Shown here piece after piece: positions 1-10,269 of a DNA stretch of 64,000 nucleotides (its first letter is position 1; each line of letters starts with the position of its first letter). Source of the DNA: Maribacter spongiicola (lineage in GTDB: Bacteria > Bacteroidota > Bacteroidia > Flavobacteriales > Flavobacteriaceae); assembly GCF_004364165.1 (NCBI RefSeq), contig NZ_SOAY01000011.1, positions 186,001 to 250,000 of the forward strand, read 5' to 3'. The position numbers and the translations under genes were made by a program. A model generated the notes under the pieces. It searched no databases. It had not been told where the DNA came from and saw only the letters and a list, made by a program, of their open reading frames with translations.

Positions 1-102
1 GTTCCGGAATATGTGTCTAAAAATTCAGATTTTTGTGAGCTTGATAAAACACCAAATTCTATTGACGGTACCAAAGCTCCTTTAAAAATTGTACAACCTT
101 AA
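1..102 (+). CDS. C-terminal fragment, possibly a CapD/WbpM-like sugar-nucleotide dehydratase
   Basis: An open frame enters from the left edge and stops with TAA at 100-102, giving 33 residues that begin VPEY and end KIVQP. It sits just before a Wza/Wzc pair on the same strand, so a capsule or exopolysaccharide gene is expected. The tail resembles, from memory, the C-terminus of membrane NDP-sugar epimerase/dehydratases (CapD/WbpM) that often precede wza in Flavobacteriaceae. The fragment is too short to prove this; only the reading frame and its context are seen directly. Confidence 0.45.
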   Translation, partial: VPEYVSKNSDFCELDKTPNSIDGTKAPLKIVQP

Positions 103-139
103 TCATTTGAACATTAACCATATTTATAGAATTAAAAAG

Positions 140-922
140 ATGAATACATTGAAAATGAAATTTAATCATTACGGATTACTGGTATTTTTAGGAGTGCTTA
201 TTGCTTCTTGTGGCTCAAAAAAGGATGTTGTCTACTTTCAGGACGCTGAAGATTATGAAACTATTGTAAGTGATAATACTCATACGAATACTTTTAAGGT
301 TGATGATGTTGTCGGCATCAATGTTTCTACATTAGATGCTTTGGCAAGTGTGCCTTTTAATTTGTTTTCTTCTGCACAAGGTGAACGAAATATTGGTCAA
401 CCGCAACAATTAGATTATATCGTAGATAAGAATGGTGAGATAGATTTCCCGGTAGTGGGAAATATAAAGATTGTTGGTCTTACACCAGAAGAAACAAAGG
501 TATTACTAAAACAAGAATTACTGCCCTACTTAAAAGATCCTATCATTAATATTCGTTTACGGAATTTTACGGTAACGGTTTTAGGGCAAGTAAATAGCCC
601 AGGTACGTATCAAGTTAATGGTGAACAAATTACTGTTTTAGAGGCTATTGGTCTTGCCAATGATTTAAATATAAAAGGTAAGCGAGACAATGTTTTGGTC
701 ATCCGCGATTTTAACGGAACTAAAGTGTACACACGTATTGATTTAACCAAAAAAGCAGCACTCAATTCACCTGTGTATTATTTAACACAAAATGATGTGG
801 TGTATGTAGAGCCTAACCAGTCAGCAGTAACACAATCAACTTTAGATAATAGAGCAAATACAGCTATCTCAATTGCTTCTATTTTAATTACTTCAGCATT
901 GATATTACTTACAAGAAATTAG
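140..922 (+). CDS. Wza-family polysaccharide export lipoprotein
   Basis: Outer-membrane polysaccharide export protein of the Wza/OPX family, about 260 aa. The frame is open from 89, but the lipoprotein signal (hydrophobic stretch ending IASC, cysteine acylated) fits a start at 140 or the ATG at 155; 140 is chosen. After the lipobox comes a polysaccharide-export domain (residues near 45-140, with the DYIVDKNGEIDFPVVG stretch), then a SLBB domain (TVTVLGQVNSPGTYQV), and a hydrophobic C-terminal segment ending in LLTRN. It lies 34 bp upstream of the Wzc-like kinase, the usual partner that spans the periplasm to it. Probable role: channel for capsule or exopolysaccharide secretion. Confidence 0.9.
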   Translation: MNTLKMKFNHYGLLVFLGVLIASCGSKKDVVYFQDAEDYETIVSDNTHTNTFKVDDVVGINVSTLDALASVPFNLFSSAQGERNIGQPQQLDYIVDKNGEIDFPVVGNIKIVGLTPEETKVLLKQELLPYLKDPIINIRLRNFTVTVLGQVNSPGTYQVNGEQITVLEAIGLANDLNIKGKRDNVLVIRDFNGTKVYTRIDLTKKAALNSPVYYLTQNDVVYVEPNQSAVTQSTLDNRANTAISIASILITSALILLTRN

Positions 923-956
923 AACTCTGATTTAAATACCCAATTCAATAAATTTT

Positions 957-3323
957 ATGAATATTTCGGATAAAAAAGAGGATTTAAAAAATATTATATC
1001 AAATTATACAAAGCATTGGAAATGGTTTGTGGTATGTGGTGTACTAGGAATTATGTTCGCCTACATATATATTAGATATACAATACCTGAATATGCCGTT
1101 AAATCTCAAATTCAAATAGTTGAAGAGAAAAGTGGAACTAGCCAAATGAGCGCATTTCAAGATTTAGATATTTTAGGTGGTGGGGCTCAAAAAATTGAAG
1201 ATGAAATAGAAATTTTAGGATCTCGCTCAAACTATATTGATGTTGTTAAAGAGCTGAAGCTTAATTTTAAGATAATAGCACTTGGTAAGGTTATAAGCTC
1301 TGAGGTATATTCTAACACTCCAATAAAAATTAATTTTATTGCAGCAGATTCTACAATTAATAATGCTAAGTTAGATTTTTTTATCGAGTTCTCTTCTGCG
1401 ACTACATTTGGTTATACTGAAACCGAAGGTTCTCCATATAAGATTTTTTCTTTCGGTAATGGTATTTCGACTTCAATAGGTGATATGGTTATAACACCTA
1501 ATGTTAAAGACACAAAAAGTTTGATTGGTAAAGAATTTAAGATTCAGATACTACCTGTTGAAGATGTTGCTCGCTCATTGAAGGCAGCTGTGAAAATTGA
1601 CATGGTTGATGACAAGTCAAACATTTTGAATGTTTCTTTAAATAGTGCAATACCTGCAAAGGCAAAAGATATTATTGATAAACTAACAACCATTTATAAT
1701 AGAAATGCTTCTGAAGAAAAGCGAAGAATAGCAAATGTAACTTCAGAATTTATTAATGATAGAATACAGTTAATATCCGGAAATCTTAGTTCTGTTGATA
1801 AGGATGCTCAGGAACTTTTGACACAAAAAGGTATGACAGGTTCTGGGTTGGAGGTAGGTGCAGCTGTACAGGTAAGTGCTGGGAGTCGTCAAAATTTAGA
1901 AAGCGCGAAAGTACAATTGCAAATGGTTAGTGGTCTTAAAGATTATGTTAATGGCGAGGCGGGTTATGATGAAATGCCTGTAGTTGATGTTGGCAGTAAT
2001 TCTTTAAATGAAGCTTCAATGCAGTACAATACTTTAGTTGCAGAAAGAAAGCGACTGCTTAAAAGTGCAGATGAGCAAAACCCTATGATTATAAATTTAA
2101 ACGAGCAGCTTGATGGACTTAAAAACACCATGCAATCTAGTCTAAATTCATTGGAGCGAAATGTAGGTATGAATGTTAGTACGCTTCAAAGTCAACTAGG
2201 TAGAATACAAGGAACAATTTATTCTGCTCCTGAAAATCAGAGGGAACTAAGGAATATTACTCGAAAACAGGAAACAACGGAATCACTTTATTTATATTTA
2301 TTACAAAAAAGGGAAGAATCTCAAATCGCTTTTGCTTCGGCAGCACCAAAATCTAATATTATAGATACAGCATTTGTGGCGAGTCCAACACCGGTAAAGC
2401 CGAAAAAAGCTATGACCTATTTAGCTTCTTTGATATTAGGTCTGTTATTACCTTTTGGCGTTATCTATGGTAAGGATTTATTGGACACTAAGATTCGTAA
2501 TAAGTATAGTTTAGAGGCATTTACAAAAGATGTACCTGTATTAGGTGAATTACCTAGATTGTCTAAAAAGGATAGTAAAATTATTATAAATGATGACCGT
2601 TCAGTATTAGCTGAAGCTTTGCGTATAATACGAGCTAATCTAGACTTTTTAATTAAAACGAAACGCGCTAGTGATAGTAATAATAATAACGTTATTTACG
2701 TAACATCATCAACACCTGGTGAGGGAAAAACATTTGTGTCTTCTAATCTGTCAATGATATTGGCAAGTACTGATAAAAAGGTTCTTTTAATTGGAGCAGA
2801 TATTAGAAATCCGAAATTATATACCTTCTTTTCTGGAGATTCTGTAGATAAGTTGAAAACACCTTCTAGAAATAAAGATGCTGGTTTGACAGAATTTTTA
2901 TTGGATGATACTATTCAAGTTAAAGATATTATTAGACCAATGTTGGTACATAATAATACGATTGATGTAATTTACTCAGGAAAAATACCGCCAAACCCTG
3001 CAGAGCTTTTAATGAGCTCTAAAGTAGAAGCGTTGTTAGCTGAAGTTTCTGAAATGTACGATTATGTTATTGTCGATACTGCCCCAATGATGGTAGTGAG
3101 TGATACACTTTTAATTGCACCTTATGCGAATCATATTATTTATGTTACCAGAGCAGGAGTAACTGACGAGAATGCAGTAAAGTTTCCTTTAAACCTTCGT
3201 GATGAAGGGAAATTGAAAGGAATTTCATTTGTAGTTAATGATGTAACTTTAAACGAATTAGGATACGGAGGTAAGTATGGCTATGGATATAATAAAACTA
3301 GTCAAAAGTGGTGGAAATTTTAA
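957..3323 (+). CDS. Wzc-like polysaccharide co-polymerase / tyrosine autokinase
   Basis: Inner-membrane protein of 788 aa joining a Wzz chain-length domain to a BY-kinase domain. A first membrane helix lies near residues 22-40, a long periplasmic coiled-coil region follows to about 480, and a second helix sits near 487-505. The cytoplasmic kinase has Walker A at about 584-592 (PGEGKT), Walker A' around IGADIRNP, and Walker B at 701-709 (YDYVIVDTA). The C-terminus carries a tyrosine-rich tail (YGGKYGYGY), the usual autophosphorylation cluster. In Walker A' the first acidic residue of the common DxD form is glycine. The partner phosphatase is the convergent gene 6 bp away. Confidence 0.93.
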   Translation: MNISDKKEDLKNIISNYTKHWKWFVVCGVLGIMFAYIYIRYTIPEYAVKSQIQIVEEKSGTSQMSAFQDLDILGGGAQKIEDEIEILGSRSNYIDVVKELKLNFKIIALGKVISSEVYSNTPIKINFIAADSTINNAKLDFFIEFSSATTFGYTETEGSPYKIFSFGNGISTSIGDMVITPNVKDTKSLIGKEFKIQILPVEDVARSLKAAVKIDMVDDKSNILNVSLNSAIPAKAKDIIDKLTTIYNRNASEEKRRIANVTSEFINDRIQLISGNLSSVDKDAQELLTQKGMTGSGLEVGAAVQVSAGSRQNLESAKVQLQMVSGLKDYVNGEAGYDEMPVVDVGSNSLNEASMQYNTLVAERKRLLKSADEQNPMIINLNEQLDGLKNTMQSSLNSLERNVGMNVSTLQSQLGRIQGTIYSAPENQRELRNITRKQETTESLYLYLLQKREESQIAFASAAPKSNIIDTAFVASPTPVKPKKAMTYLASLILGLLLPFGVIYGKDLLDTKIRNKYSLEAFTKDVPVLGELPRLSKKDSKIIINDDRSVLAEALRIIRANLDFLIKTKRASDSNNNNVIYVTSSTPGEGKTFVSSNLSMILASTDKKVLLIGADIRNPKLYTFFSGDSVDKLKTPSRNKDAGLTEFLLDDTIQVKDIIRPMLVHNNTIDVIYSGKIPPNPAELLMSSKVEALLAEVSEMYDYVIVDTAPMMVVSDTLLIAPYANHIIYVTRAGVTDENAVKFPLNLRDEGKLKGISFVVNDVTLNELGYGGKYGYGYNKTSQKWWKF

Positions 3324-3329
3324 ACTAGG

Positions 3330-4070
3330 TTATTTAAAATTATAAATAGTCTTTTCAATTATAGGCTTAATAAGCATCAATGTTTTTTCATTGATGCTTA
3401 TTTTTTTGAGATACTTTAGTTGCGATATTTTGTGAATATCAGTGGCAACAAAATCTAATAAATTATTCTTTAAAAGATATAATGCCGTTTGTTTTACTTC
3501 TTTGCCATAATACTCACCTAAGGATAAAATGTTCAATTGAAATAATAATCCTTCATTTTTATATCTAGAATATGCATTTAAGTTTTTATGCAAATACGCA
3601 TACCGCTCAGGATGCGCGAATATTGGAAACAAGCCAGCGCTTTTTATTTTTTCAACCGAACTATCAAAATTAATAGACGCCTGTAAGTATGACATTTCTA
3701 TTAATAGATAGCTTTTGATAATAGGCATAATTTGCTTATCTACGAGGAGTTTTTCGAAGCCGGAATCGATCATATGTTCTGCTGCAGCCGCTACATTTAC
3801 ATGCTCTAAATTGTTCATTTTTAAAGCATTCTTAAGTAGTGATAATGAGCTACTAATCGTGTTAGGATTATTAGGGTAATAGTTCTCCATAATATGCGGA
3901 GTACAGATAAAATCGGTTACCCCGAACTCCTCAAAACCTTTTATAAGTTCAATAGAATCTTCAACAGTTTTTGCGCCATCATCAATACCTGGTAATATGT
4001 GATTGTGAATATCTATAAACCCGTCAAGGTGATCTATTAAAAAATGTTTTTTAGAAAAAAAGCTGAACAT
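3330..4070 (-). CDS. PHP-domain tyrosine-protein phosphatase, CpsB/YwqE type
   Basis: Predicted metal-dependent tyrosine phosphatase of 246 aa. The N-terminal DIHNHILPGIDDGAKT motif holds the HxH metal ligands of the PHP fold; later histidines occur in CTPHIMENYY, FAHPERY and VATDIHK. In other bacteria such enzymes dephosphorylate the BY-kinase that controls polysaccharide chain length, and here the gene ends 6 bp from the end of the Wzc-like gene on the opposite strand. Its last codons overlap the terminator of that gene. The upstream gap to 4262 holds an imperfect inverted repeat around ACCATTG and CAATGGT and nothing else recognised. Confidence 0.88.
   Translation of the reverse strand: MFSFFSKKHFLIDHLDGFIDIHNHILPGIDDGAKTVEDSIELIKGFEEFGVTDFICTPHIMENYYPNNPNTISSSLSLLKNALKMNNLEHVNVAAAAEHMIDSGFEKLLVDKQIMPIIKSYLLIEMSYLQASINFDSSVEKIKSAGLFPIFAHPERYAYLHKNLNAYSRYKNEGLLFQLNILSLGEYYGKEVKQTALYLLKNNLLDFVATDIHKISQLKYLKKISINEKTLMLIKPIIEKTIYNFK
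3369..3408 (+). terminator. Rho-independent terminator of the Wza/Wzc unit, inside the convergent phosphatase gene
   Basis: AATAAGCATCAATG (3369-3382), a loop of six T, then CATTGATGCTTATT (3389-3402) and a T run: a perfect 14-bp stem followed by U-rich sequence on the plus strand. It lies within the coding 3' end of the minus-strand phosphatase gene. Confidence 0.85.
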
Positions 4071-4262
4071 AAACTGAAATTAGGTTTTAGATATCTGAGG
4101 ATTGTTAATTGAACAAAGTTACTATATAATACCATTGTACGTTTTTACGAAAGCTATAATGTGCAATGGTTGTACTTTTATTAGGTCTTTAATACGGTAC
4201 CGTCAACTTTGATAACTAGAAAAGGTCTGCATTATTTTAGTTGTACCAATTAAAAGTATGGT

Positions 4263-5015
4263 TTAGAAATTTTTAGTTGCAAGGTGTAATTGCCTAGAGC
4301 CATACCAAGAAAAGAATTCTCCGTCAGCTAATCTAACTTCTGTATTCTTTAAAACGCTCTTAATGGTTTTTATGTGTTCTTCTCTGAAAGGGTAAGGCTC
4401 TGATGATAATAGCACTACATCAGGGTTATAATCATTTATTTCTTGCAACGTAATACAAGGATAGCGATTTTGGTCAGCAAACACATTTATATACCCACAC
4501 CTATTAAGCATGTCACTAATATAGGTATCGCCACCTACGGTCATATACGGGTCTTTCCAAATTAGATAGACTACTTTTACTGATGGTCTTTTTGGTTTTA
4601 ATGTAAGATTTAGTTGATTAATGATTTCTGTCGCTCGTTTGGTGCTAGAAGTTATTTGACCAATTTGTTCTATCATTTTAAGACTGTCGTCAAAGGTTTT
4701 AACGTCACTCAACCATACTGGAGTGGATTCACTTAAAAATTCAATCTGATTCTTTAAATTTTCCTCTTTATTTGCGAAAATCAAATCTGGCTTAAGGTGT
4801 AAAATCTTTTCTAGTTTTAGATCTTTTGTACCACCAATCATACTTTTTGTGAGATATGGCTTATTAGGGTGTACACAGAACTTGGTACAACCCACTACTT
4901 TGTCGCCCAATCCTAAATCGAACAACAATTCTGTGATGGAAGGAACAACAGAAACTATTCTAGTTGGCGTGCTGTTAATTTTAACTTGATTTCCTAGTTG
5001 GTCTAAATAAATCAT
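4263..5015 (-). CDS. BtuF-like periplasmic-binding-fold protein (probable cobalamin binder)
   Basis: A 250-aa protein of the helical-backbone metal-receptor family (ABC substrate-binding type III: BtuF, FhuD). Motifs include RIVSVVPSITELLFDLGLGDKVVGCTKFC near the N-terminus and PDLIFANKEEN. There is no obvious signal peptide in the frame starting at 5015, which is common for the short soluble flavobacterial members. It is divergent from the B12-dependent mutase gene across a 321-bp gap, which supports a cobalamin role. No ABC permease or ATPase is adjacent. Siderophore or haem binding remains possible. Confidence 0.75.
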   Translation of the reverse strand: MIYLDQLGNQVKINSTPTRIVSVVPSITELLFDLGLGDKVVGCTKFCVHPNKPYLTKSMIGGTKDLKLEKILHLKPDLIFANKEENLKNQIEFLSESTPVWLSDVKTFDDSLKMIEQIGQITSSTKRATEIINQLNLTLKPKRPSVKVVYLIWKDPYMTVGGDTYISDMLNRCGYINVFADQNRYPCITLQEINDYNPDVVLLSSEPYPFREEHIKTIKSVLKNTEVRLADGEFFSWYGSRQLHLATKNF

Positions 5016-5336
5016 GAATTTAGCAATGAATAGTATCGTAAATCTAGCCTTTTTTATCTGAAATAAGTATCAATGTAAAGTAATGCATGATCTCAATAAT
5101 ATCAATTTGTCAAATTTTGGAAGCATATTTATTAATCAATCATATTTAAAGCTCAGAATTAAAGAAAATTGAAATAATGCTAATTAAAATCTTTATTTTC
5201 GTGTCAGCCTAAAATTGTTGTTGCAACATCAATATTTGTAAATGCTGTAATGTATTGAACGACGATTAATTGAAACGTAATTGATTCAATACGTTGAAAA
5301 AAATCAGGCTGCTAAAAATTAAATTGAGTATTTAAA
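5016..5336. other. Gene-free divergent intergenic region
   Basis: AT-rich 321-bp spacer between the BtuF-like and icmF genes, so it should hold both promoters. No convincing TAnnTTTG box with a correctly spaced TTG was found, and no B12-box-like core of a cobalamin riboswitch was seen. Confidence 0.5.
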
Positions 5337-8300
5337 ATGAACGATATCATACAAACTCCTTATAAACCGCTAAATCATATTCGTATAGTGACTGCGGCTT
5401 CTCTTTTTGATGGTCACGATGCCGCTATAAATATTATGCGTAGAATCATACAATCCACGGGCTGCGAGGTTATTCATTTAGGTCATAACCGCTCTGTGCA
5501 AGAAATTGTTGATTGTGCTATTCAAGAAGATGTGCAGGCTATTGCAATTACTTCTTATCAAGGCGGACATGTAGAATACTTCAAGTATATGTATGATTTG
5601 TTGAAGGATAGAGGTGCGTCGCAAATTAAGTTGTTCGGTGGTGGCGGTGGAACAATTCTACCTGAAGAAATAGAAGAATTACATGCCTATGGTATAGAAA
5701 GAATTTATTCGCCTGATGACGGTCGTGCCATGGGACTTCAAGGTATGATCAATGACTTGATTCAAAAAAGCGATTTTCCAGTTGGAGAGCACCTTAATGT
5801 AGCATTAAGCGAATTAGAAGAACTTAGTTACGCCGATATTGCAAGATTGATTTCTTCTGCAGAGAATTTTCCTGAAAAGCATGATGTTGTTTTAAATAAC
5901 ATCAGAAAGAAGGTTGAAACGAAAAAGGTAGCTCCCGTATTAGGAATTACAGGTACAGGCGGCTCTGGTAAATCATCGTTAGTTGATGAATTGGTGCGTC
6001 GTTTTCTTGTTGATTTTGAAGATAAAAAGATTGCAGTAATTTCAGTAGATCCATCTAAACGTAAAACTGGAGGAGCACTATTAGGGGATCGTATTAGAAT
6101 GAACGCTATTTTTAATGATAGGGTATACATGCGTTCTTTGGCGACACGCCAGTCAAATTTAGCCTTGTCAAAATATGTGAAAGATGCCGTTGATATTACC
6201 AAGGCAGCTGGTTTCGATCTAATTATTCTAGAAACATCGGGTATTGGTCAGTCAGACACTGAAATTACCGAGCATTCAGATGTGTCTTTATATGTGATGA
6301 CTCCGGAATACGGTGCGGCAACACAACTTGAGAAAATTGACATGCTTGATTTTGCAGATTTAATTGCGTTAAACAAGTTTGATAAAAGAGGAGCTTTAGA
6401 TGCCTTACGAGATGTGAAAAAGCAATACCAGCGTAATCATCTGTTATGGGATACTCCACCAGAAGAGCTTCCTGCTTATGGTACTATTGCATCCCAGTTT
6501 AATGATCCAGGTATGAATCAGTTGTACAGGGCGGTAATAGATACGCTTGTAAATAATATTGGAGCAGAGGACTTAACATCGACCTTTGAAAGTTCAAGGG
6601 AAATGTCCGAGAAGATTTACATCATTCCGCCAAAAAGAACAAGATATCTTTCTGAAATAACAGATGCTATTCGTGATTATAACGAAAGGGCTGAGCATCA
6701 AAAAACTGTAGCTCAAAAACTTTTTAGCTTAAAAGAATCTGCTGAAATATTAAAAGATAAGGAAAAGGCATTAGAAGTTATTGAAGCTGCAAAAGAGGAA
6801 TTACAATTAGACCTAGATCCACATAATAAGAAGATAATAGACGAGTGGAACGCAAAGAAAGGGAATTACGAGGGTGATTTTTTCACCTATATAGTTAGGG
6901 GTAAGGAGGTGAAGGTAGAAACAGCGACCAAATCTTTATCGCAGACACAAATACCAAAAGTAATTTTACCTAAGTACGAAGGCTGGGGAGATATATTGAA
7001 ATGGTCTTTACAGGAAAACGTACCGGGGGAATTTCCTTTTACGGCAGGGGTTTTTCCATTTAAAAGACAAGGGGAAGACCCGACCAGAATGTTTGCTGGT
7101 GAGGGCGGACCTGAAAGAACAAATAAGCGTTTTCATTATGTTTCAAAAGGATTGCCGGCAGCTCGCTTGTCTACAGCATTTGACTCGGTAACGTTATATG
7201 GAGAAGATCCAGGTGATCGACCAGATATTTACGGAAAAATTGGAAATTCAGGAGTGAGTATTTGCTGTTTAGATGATGCTAAAAAATTATATTCCGGGTT
7301 CGATTTATGTGCGCCGACTACTTCGGTTTCCATGACTATTAATGGTCCTGCAGCGACTATTGCCGCATTTTTTATGAATGCTGCTATTGATCAGCAATGT
7401 GAAAAGTATATTAAGGCCAATGGATTAGAAGCTGAAGTCAATAAAAAAATTGATGCCATTTATAAAAAGTTAGGAGCTAAGCGCCCAACGTATGCTGGTG
7501 AGTTGCCAGAAGGTAATGATGGTCTTGGTTTGTTTCTGTTAGGGGTAACTGGTGATCAGGTTTTAAAGGCAGATGTATATGCTGAACTAAAGGCAGATGC
7601 ATTATCGAAAGTACGGGGTACGGTACAAGCAGATATTTTAAAAGAAGATCAAGCACAGAATACCTGTATTTTTTCTACGGAATTTTCATTGCGTTTAATG
7701 GGCGATGTACAACAGTATTTTATAGATCAGAAAGTCCGTAATTTTTATTCGGTCTCTATTTCTGGATATCACATTGCAGAAGCAGGGGCGAACCCGATTA
7801 GTCAGTTAGCATTTACACTAGCCAATGGCTTTACTTTTGTAGAATATTACCTTTCTAGAGGAATGCATATTGATGAATTTGCACCTAATCTTTCTTTTTT
7901 CTTTAGTAACGGACTAGACCCTGAATATGCCGTAATTGGTAGGGTTGCAAGAAGAATTTGGGCAAAAGCGATGAAGTTGAAGTATAACGGGAATGAACGT
8001 TCTCAAAAGCTGAAGTATCATATTCAAACTTCTGGGCGCTCTTTACATGCGCAAGAGATTGATTTCAATGATATTAGAACGACATTACAAGCGCTGTATG
8101 CTATCTATGATAATTGTAATTCATTGCATACCAATGCGTTTGACGAGGCAATTACCACGCCTACAGAACACTCGGTTAGAAGGGCAATGGCGATACAATT
8201 GATAATCAATAAAGAGCTAGGGTTGGCTAAAAATGAGAACCCAATGCAGGGATCTTTTATTACGGAAGAGTTGACCGATTTAGTTGAAGAAGCCGTTATG

Positions 8301-8714
8301 GTTGAGTTTGATAGAATTACGGATCGTGGCGGAGTGCTTGGAGCAATGGAAAGTATGTATCAACGTAGTAAAATACAAGAAGAGAGTTTGTATTATGAAA
8401 CGAAGAAGCATACTGGGGAGTTACCAATTATAGGAGTAAATACTTTTTTGTCTTCTAACGGGTCGCCTACTGTAATACCAGATGAAGTAATTCGTGCAAC
8501 CGAAGATGAAAAGAAAGTACAGATTCATAATCTTAAAGATTTACAGGAAAGAAATGCAGTTATAGCGGAAGAATCTTTGAAATCTTTGCAGGATATTGCC
8601 TTGAATAATGAGAATACTTTTGAGCAATTAATGGAAACAACTAAATATTGTTCTTTAGGTCAAATTACGCACGCCATGTTTGAAGTAGGAGGGCAGTATC
8701 GAAGAAATATGTAA
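5337..8714 (+). CDS. icmF: Fused isobutyryl-CoA mutase IcmF (B12-dependent acyl-CoA mutase with GTPase)
   Basis: A 1125-aa protein with the IcmF order: B12-binding domain (about 1-150, DGH at 25-27 giving the lower axial His27), MeaB-like G-protein chaperone domain (Walker A G206-S213, TGGSGKS; NKFDKRG as the base-recognition motif), a linker, then the acyl-CoA mutase TIM barrel (about 560-1125). It interconverts isobutyryl-CoA and n-butyryl-CoA with adenosylcobalamin, the GTPase part loading and protecting the cofactor. Separate methylmalonyl-CoA mutases lack this fusion. It stands alone, with the BtuF-like gene divergent upstream. Some relatives act on other branched acyl-CoAs, so the exact substrate is inferred. 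Confidence 0.93.
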   Translation: MNDIIQTPYKPLNHIRIVTAASLFDGHDAAINIMRRIIQSTGCEVIHLGHNRSVQEIVDCAIQEDVQAIAITSYQGGHVEYFKYMYDLLKDRGASQIKLFGGGGGTILPEEIEELHAYGIERIYSPDDGRAMGLQGMINDLIQKSDFPVGEHLNVALSELEELSYADIARLISSAENFPEKHDVVLNNIRKKVETKKVAPVLGITGTGGSGKSSLVDELVRRFLVDFEDKKIAVISVDPSKRKTGGALLGDRIRMNAIFNDRVYMRSLATRQSNLALSKYVKDAVDITKAAGFDLIILETSGIGQSDTEITEHSDVSLYVMTPEYGAATQLEKIDMLDFADLIALNKFDKRGALDALRDVKKQYQRNHLLWDTPPEELPAYGTIASQFNDPGMNQLYRAVIDTLVNNIGAEDLTSTFESSREMSEKIYIIPPKRTRYLSEITDAIRDYNERAEHQKTVAQKLFSLKESAEILKDKEKALEVIEAAKEELQLDLDPHNKKIIDEWNAKKGNYEGDFFTYIVRGKEVKVETATKSLSQTQIPKVILPKYEGWGDILKWSLQENVPGEFPFTAGVFPFKRQGEDPTRMFAGEGGPERTNKRFHYVSKGLPAARLSTAFDSVTLYGEDPGDRPDIYGKIGNSGVSICCLDDAKKLYSGFDLCAPTTSVSMTINGPAATIAAFFMNAAIDQQCEKYIKANGLEAEVNKKIDAIYKKLGAKRPTYAGELPEGNDGLGLFLLGVTGDQVLKADVYAELKADALSKVRGTVQADILKEDQAQNTCIFSTEFSLRLMGDVQQYFIDQKVRNFYSVSISGYHIAEAGANPISQLAFTLANGFTFVEYYLSRGMHIDEFAPNLSFFFSNGLDPEYAVIGRVARRIWAKAMKLKYNGNERSQKLKYHIQTSGRSLHAQEIDFNDIRTTLQALYAIYDNCNSLHTNAFDEAITTPTEHSVRRAMAIQLIINKELGLAKNENPMQGSFITEELTDLVEEAVMVEFDRITDRGGVLGAMESMYQRSKIQEESLYYETKKHTGELPIIGVNTFLSSNGSPTVIPDEVIRATEDEKKVQIHNLKDLQERNAVIAEESLKSLQDIALNNENTFEQLMETTKYCSLGQITHAMFEVGGQYRRNM

Positions 8715-8725
8715 TACTGTTTTAT

Positions 8726-8757
8726 GCCTCATATTTAAAAATTATATGAGGCTTTGT
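8726..8757 (+). terminator. Putative terminator after icmF
   Basis: GCCTCATAT (8726-8734) pairs with ATATGAGGC (8744-8752), a 9-bp stem with a 9-nt loop, followed by a weak T-rich tail. Confidence 0.55.
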
Positions 8758-8804
8758 TGGTTGTATTTCGGTATTGACACCTACTTTTACAAAAAACGAA
8801 TATC

Positions 8805-9386
8805 ATGCTGCATCTAAAATTAGCTACTGACCCACGTTGGGTCAATATTGTGGAGAAGAATATAGAAGAGATTTTAACCGATCATGCATGGTGCGAACAA
8901 AAGGCGGCTACGAATGCAATTACCATTATTACGCTAAATTCTGAATACCCAGATTTAGTGACTGATTTACTTTTGTTAGCGCAGGAAGAATTGGTGCATT
9001 TTCAAATGGTTCATGATATTATAAAAGAACGAGGTTATACATTAGGTCGAGAACGTAAGGATAGCTATGTAAATGAGCTTTGCAAATTCATGAATAAAGG
9101 TGGTAGTAGATTACAGTCTATGGTAGATCGACTATTATTTTCTGCCATGATAGAAGCAAGAAGCTGTGAACGCTTTAAATTACTTTCAGAAGAAATTCAG
9201 GATCCAGAATTATCTAAGTTTTATCGAGATTTAATGATAAGCGAAGCGGGTCATTACACGACTTTCATTGGGTTTGCTCGTAAATACGGTCAAGATGTTG
9301 ATGTAGATAAACGTTGGAAAGAACTAGTTGAATTCGAAGCGAAAGTGATTCAAAATTATGGGAAGGATGAGACTATTCATGGTTGA
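8805..9386 (+). CDS. miaE: tRNA-(ms2io6A)-hydroxylase MiaE-like diiron protein
   Basis: A 193-aa protein of the MiaE family, which hydroxylates the 2-methylthio-N6-isopentenyl adenosine at position 37 of tRNAs. Diiron ligands expected for this ferritin-like fold are visible as EELVHF (E and H pair in the first half), EARSCERF, and SEAGHYTTF in the second half. The ATG at 8805 follows a purine-rich stretch. It stands alone after icmF, and no functional link between the two is evident. Length matches the shorter Bacteroidetes members. Confidence 0.88.
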   Translation: MLHLKLATDPRWVNIVEKNIEEILTDHAWCEQKAATNAITIITLNSEYPDLVTDLLLLAQEELVHFQMVHDIIKERGYTLGRERKDSYVNELCKFMNKGGSRLQSMVDRLLFSAMIEARSCERFKLLSEEIQDPELSKFYRDLMISEAGHYTTFIGFARKYGQDVDVDKRWKELVEFEAKVIQNYGKDETIHG

Positions 9387-10269
9387 TATTGATGTTTTGT
9401 TTATTTTCCGATACAAAACATAACTACTGCTGATTGTCAGCTTATTAAAATTGTAGGGTACAAATAAGGTACAATTCAGGTATAAAAGCATCGATAGTAA
9501 TAATAATAATATTTAAATTATGTGATGATTTTTTTGAGAATATTATAAATAAAAATTTTTAAAGATTTCAACTTTTAGAAATGTTCGAGATATTTTTTGT
9601 TAGGGACTCTATTTAATAGAAAAACCTAAGGAGCATATCAAAAATTATTAGGGATATGATTGTATCTATTTAAAGCTTCATCACCACAAAGGGCATAACA
9701 CTTAAATTTTATTTGTGATTTAATAATAGGCAGTCTCAATCCAAAACATAGATTACCAATAAGGTGGATACCTATAATATAAATTGACATAAATAGTGTT
9801 AAGTTAAAACTCCACAAAGAAATCATCGATTGATAAAGGCTAGTTTTAGTTTATTCCTATTTCCTTTAGAGGTAATTCACATCTTATTATACCTATAATG
9901 TTTAAAATCCTTTTTTAGAAGTCAATTACGTTAGGTTTAACCTTTTTACCGTTCCGAAAACAATTCCTTTTTAGGGGTTGAAGATTTGTCCTTTTTAACA
10001 TTATTTGAGAAAATTATGGTTTCCCGTAAAAGAAAACTTTAAATAAATCCAATCTTTGAGGATTAAATTATAATTCCAAAATTTATAGTCTAATTCAAAT
10101 TACTAAACCTTTATAAATCTATTTACAAATGATATTTCTAAAAGTTCAATTACGTCGAATAATTAAAGGTTTTATCGACAAATTAAACCTTTGTATTCAA
10201 GTTCATTAATTTAATATCATATTGTAATTAAAATATTACCATCAATTAATTTTTTAAAGATTATTCTCT
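9387..10269. other. AT-rich gene-free region
   Basis: About 880 bp with no credible gene; the only frame (minus strand, 9638-9826) has no family resemblance and no ribosome-binding context. The stretch contains the first copy of a diverged direct repeat (9401-9474) and is otherwise simple AT-rich sequence. Confidence 0.6.
9401..9474 (+). repeat. Diverged direct repeat, copy A
   Basis: Aligns over about 75 bp with 13140-13214, with one single-base gap. Shared blocks include CCGATACAA, TAACTA and the end (GGTACAAAT-AGGTACAA versus GGTGTAAATGAGGTACAA). The two copies flank the 10.3-12.5 kb lipoprotein gene. Confidence 0.55.

Noticed and set aside
5016-5336. Cobalamin riboswitch between the BtuF-like and icmF genes
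   Set aside because: No B12-box-like core or pseudoknot partner was visible, although the context made it likely.
5828-6459. Minus-strand frames within icmF
   Set aside because: Shadows of conserved GTPase domain codons.
9638-9826. Minus-strand 62-aa frame in the AT-rich gap
   Set aside because: No family resemblance, poor start context and low-complexity composition.
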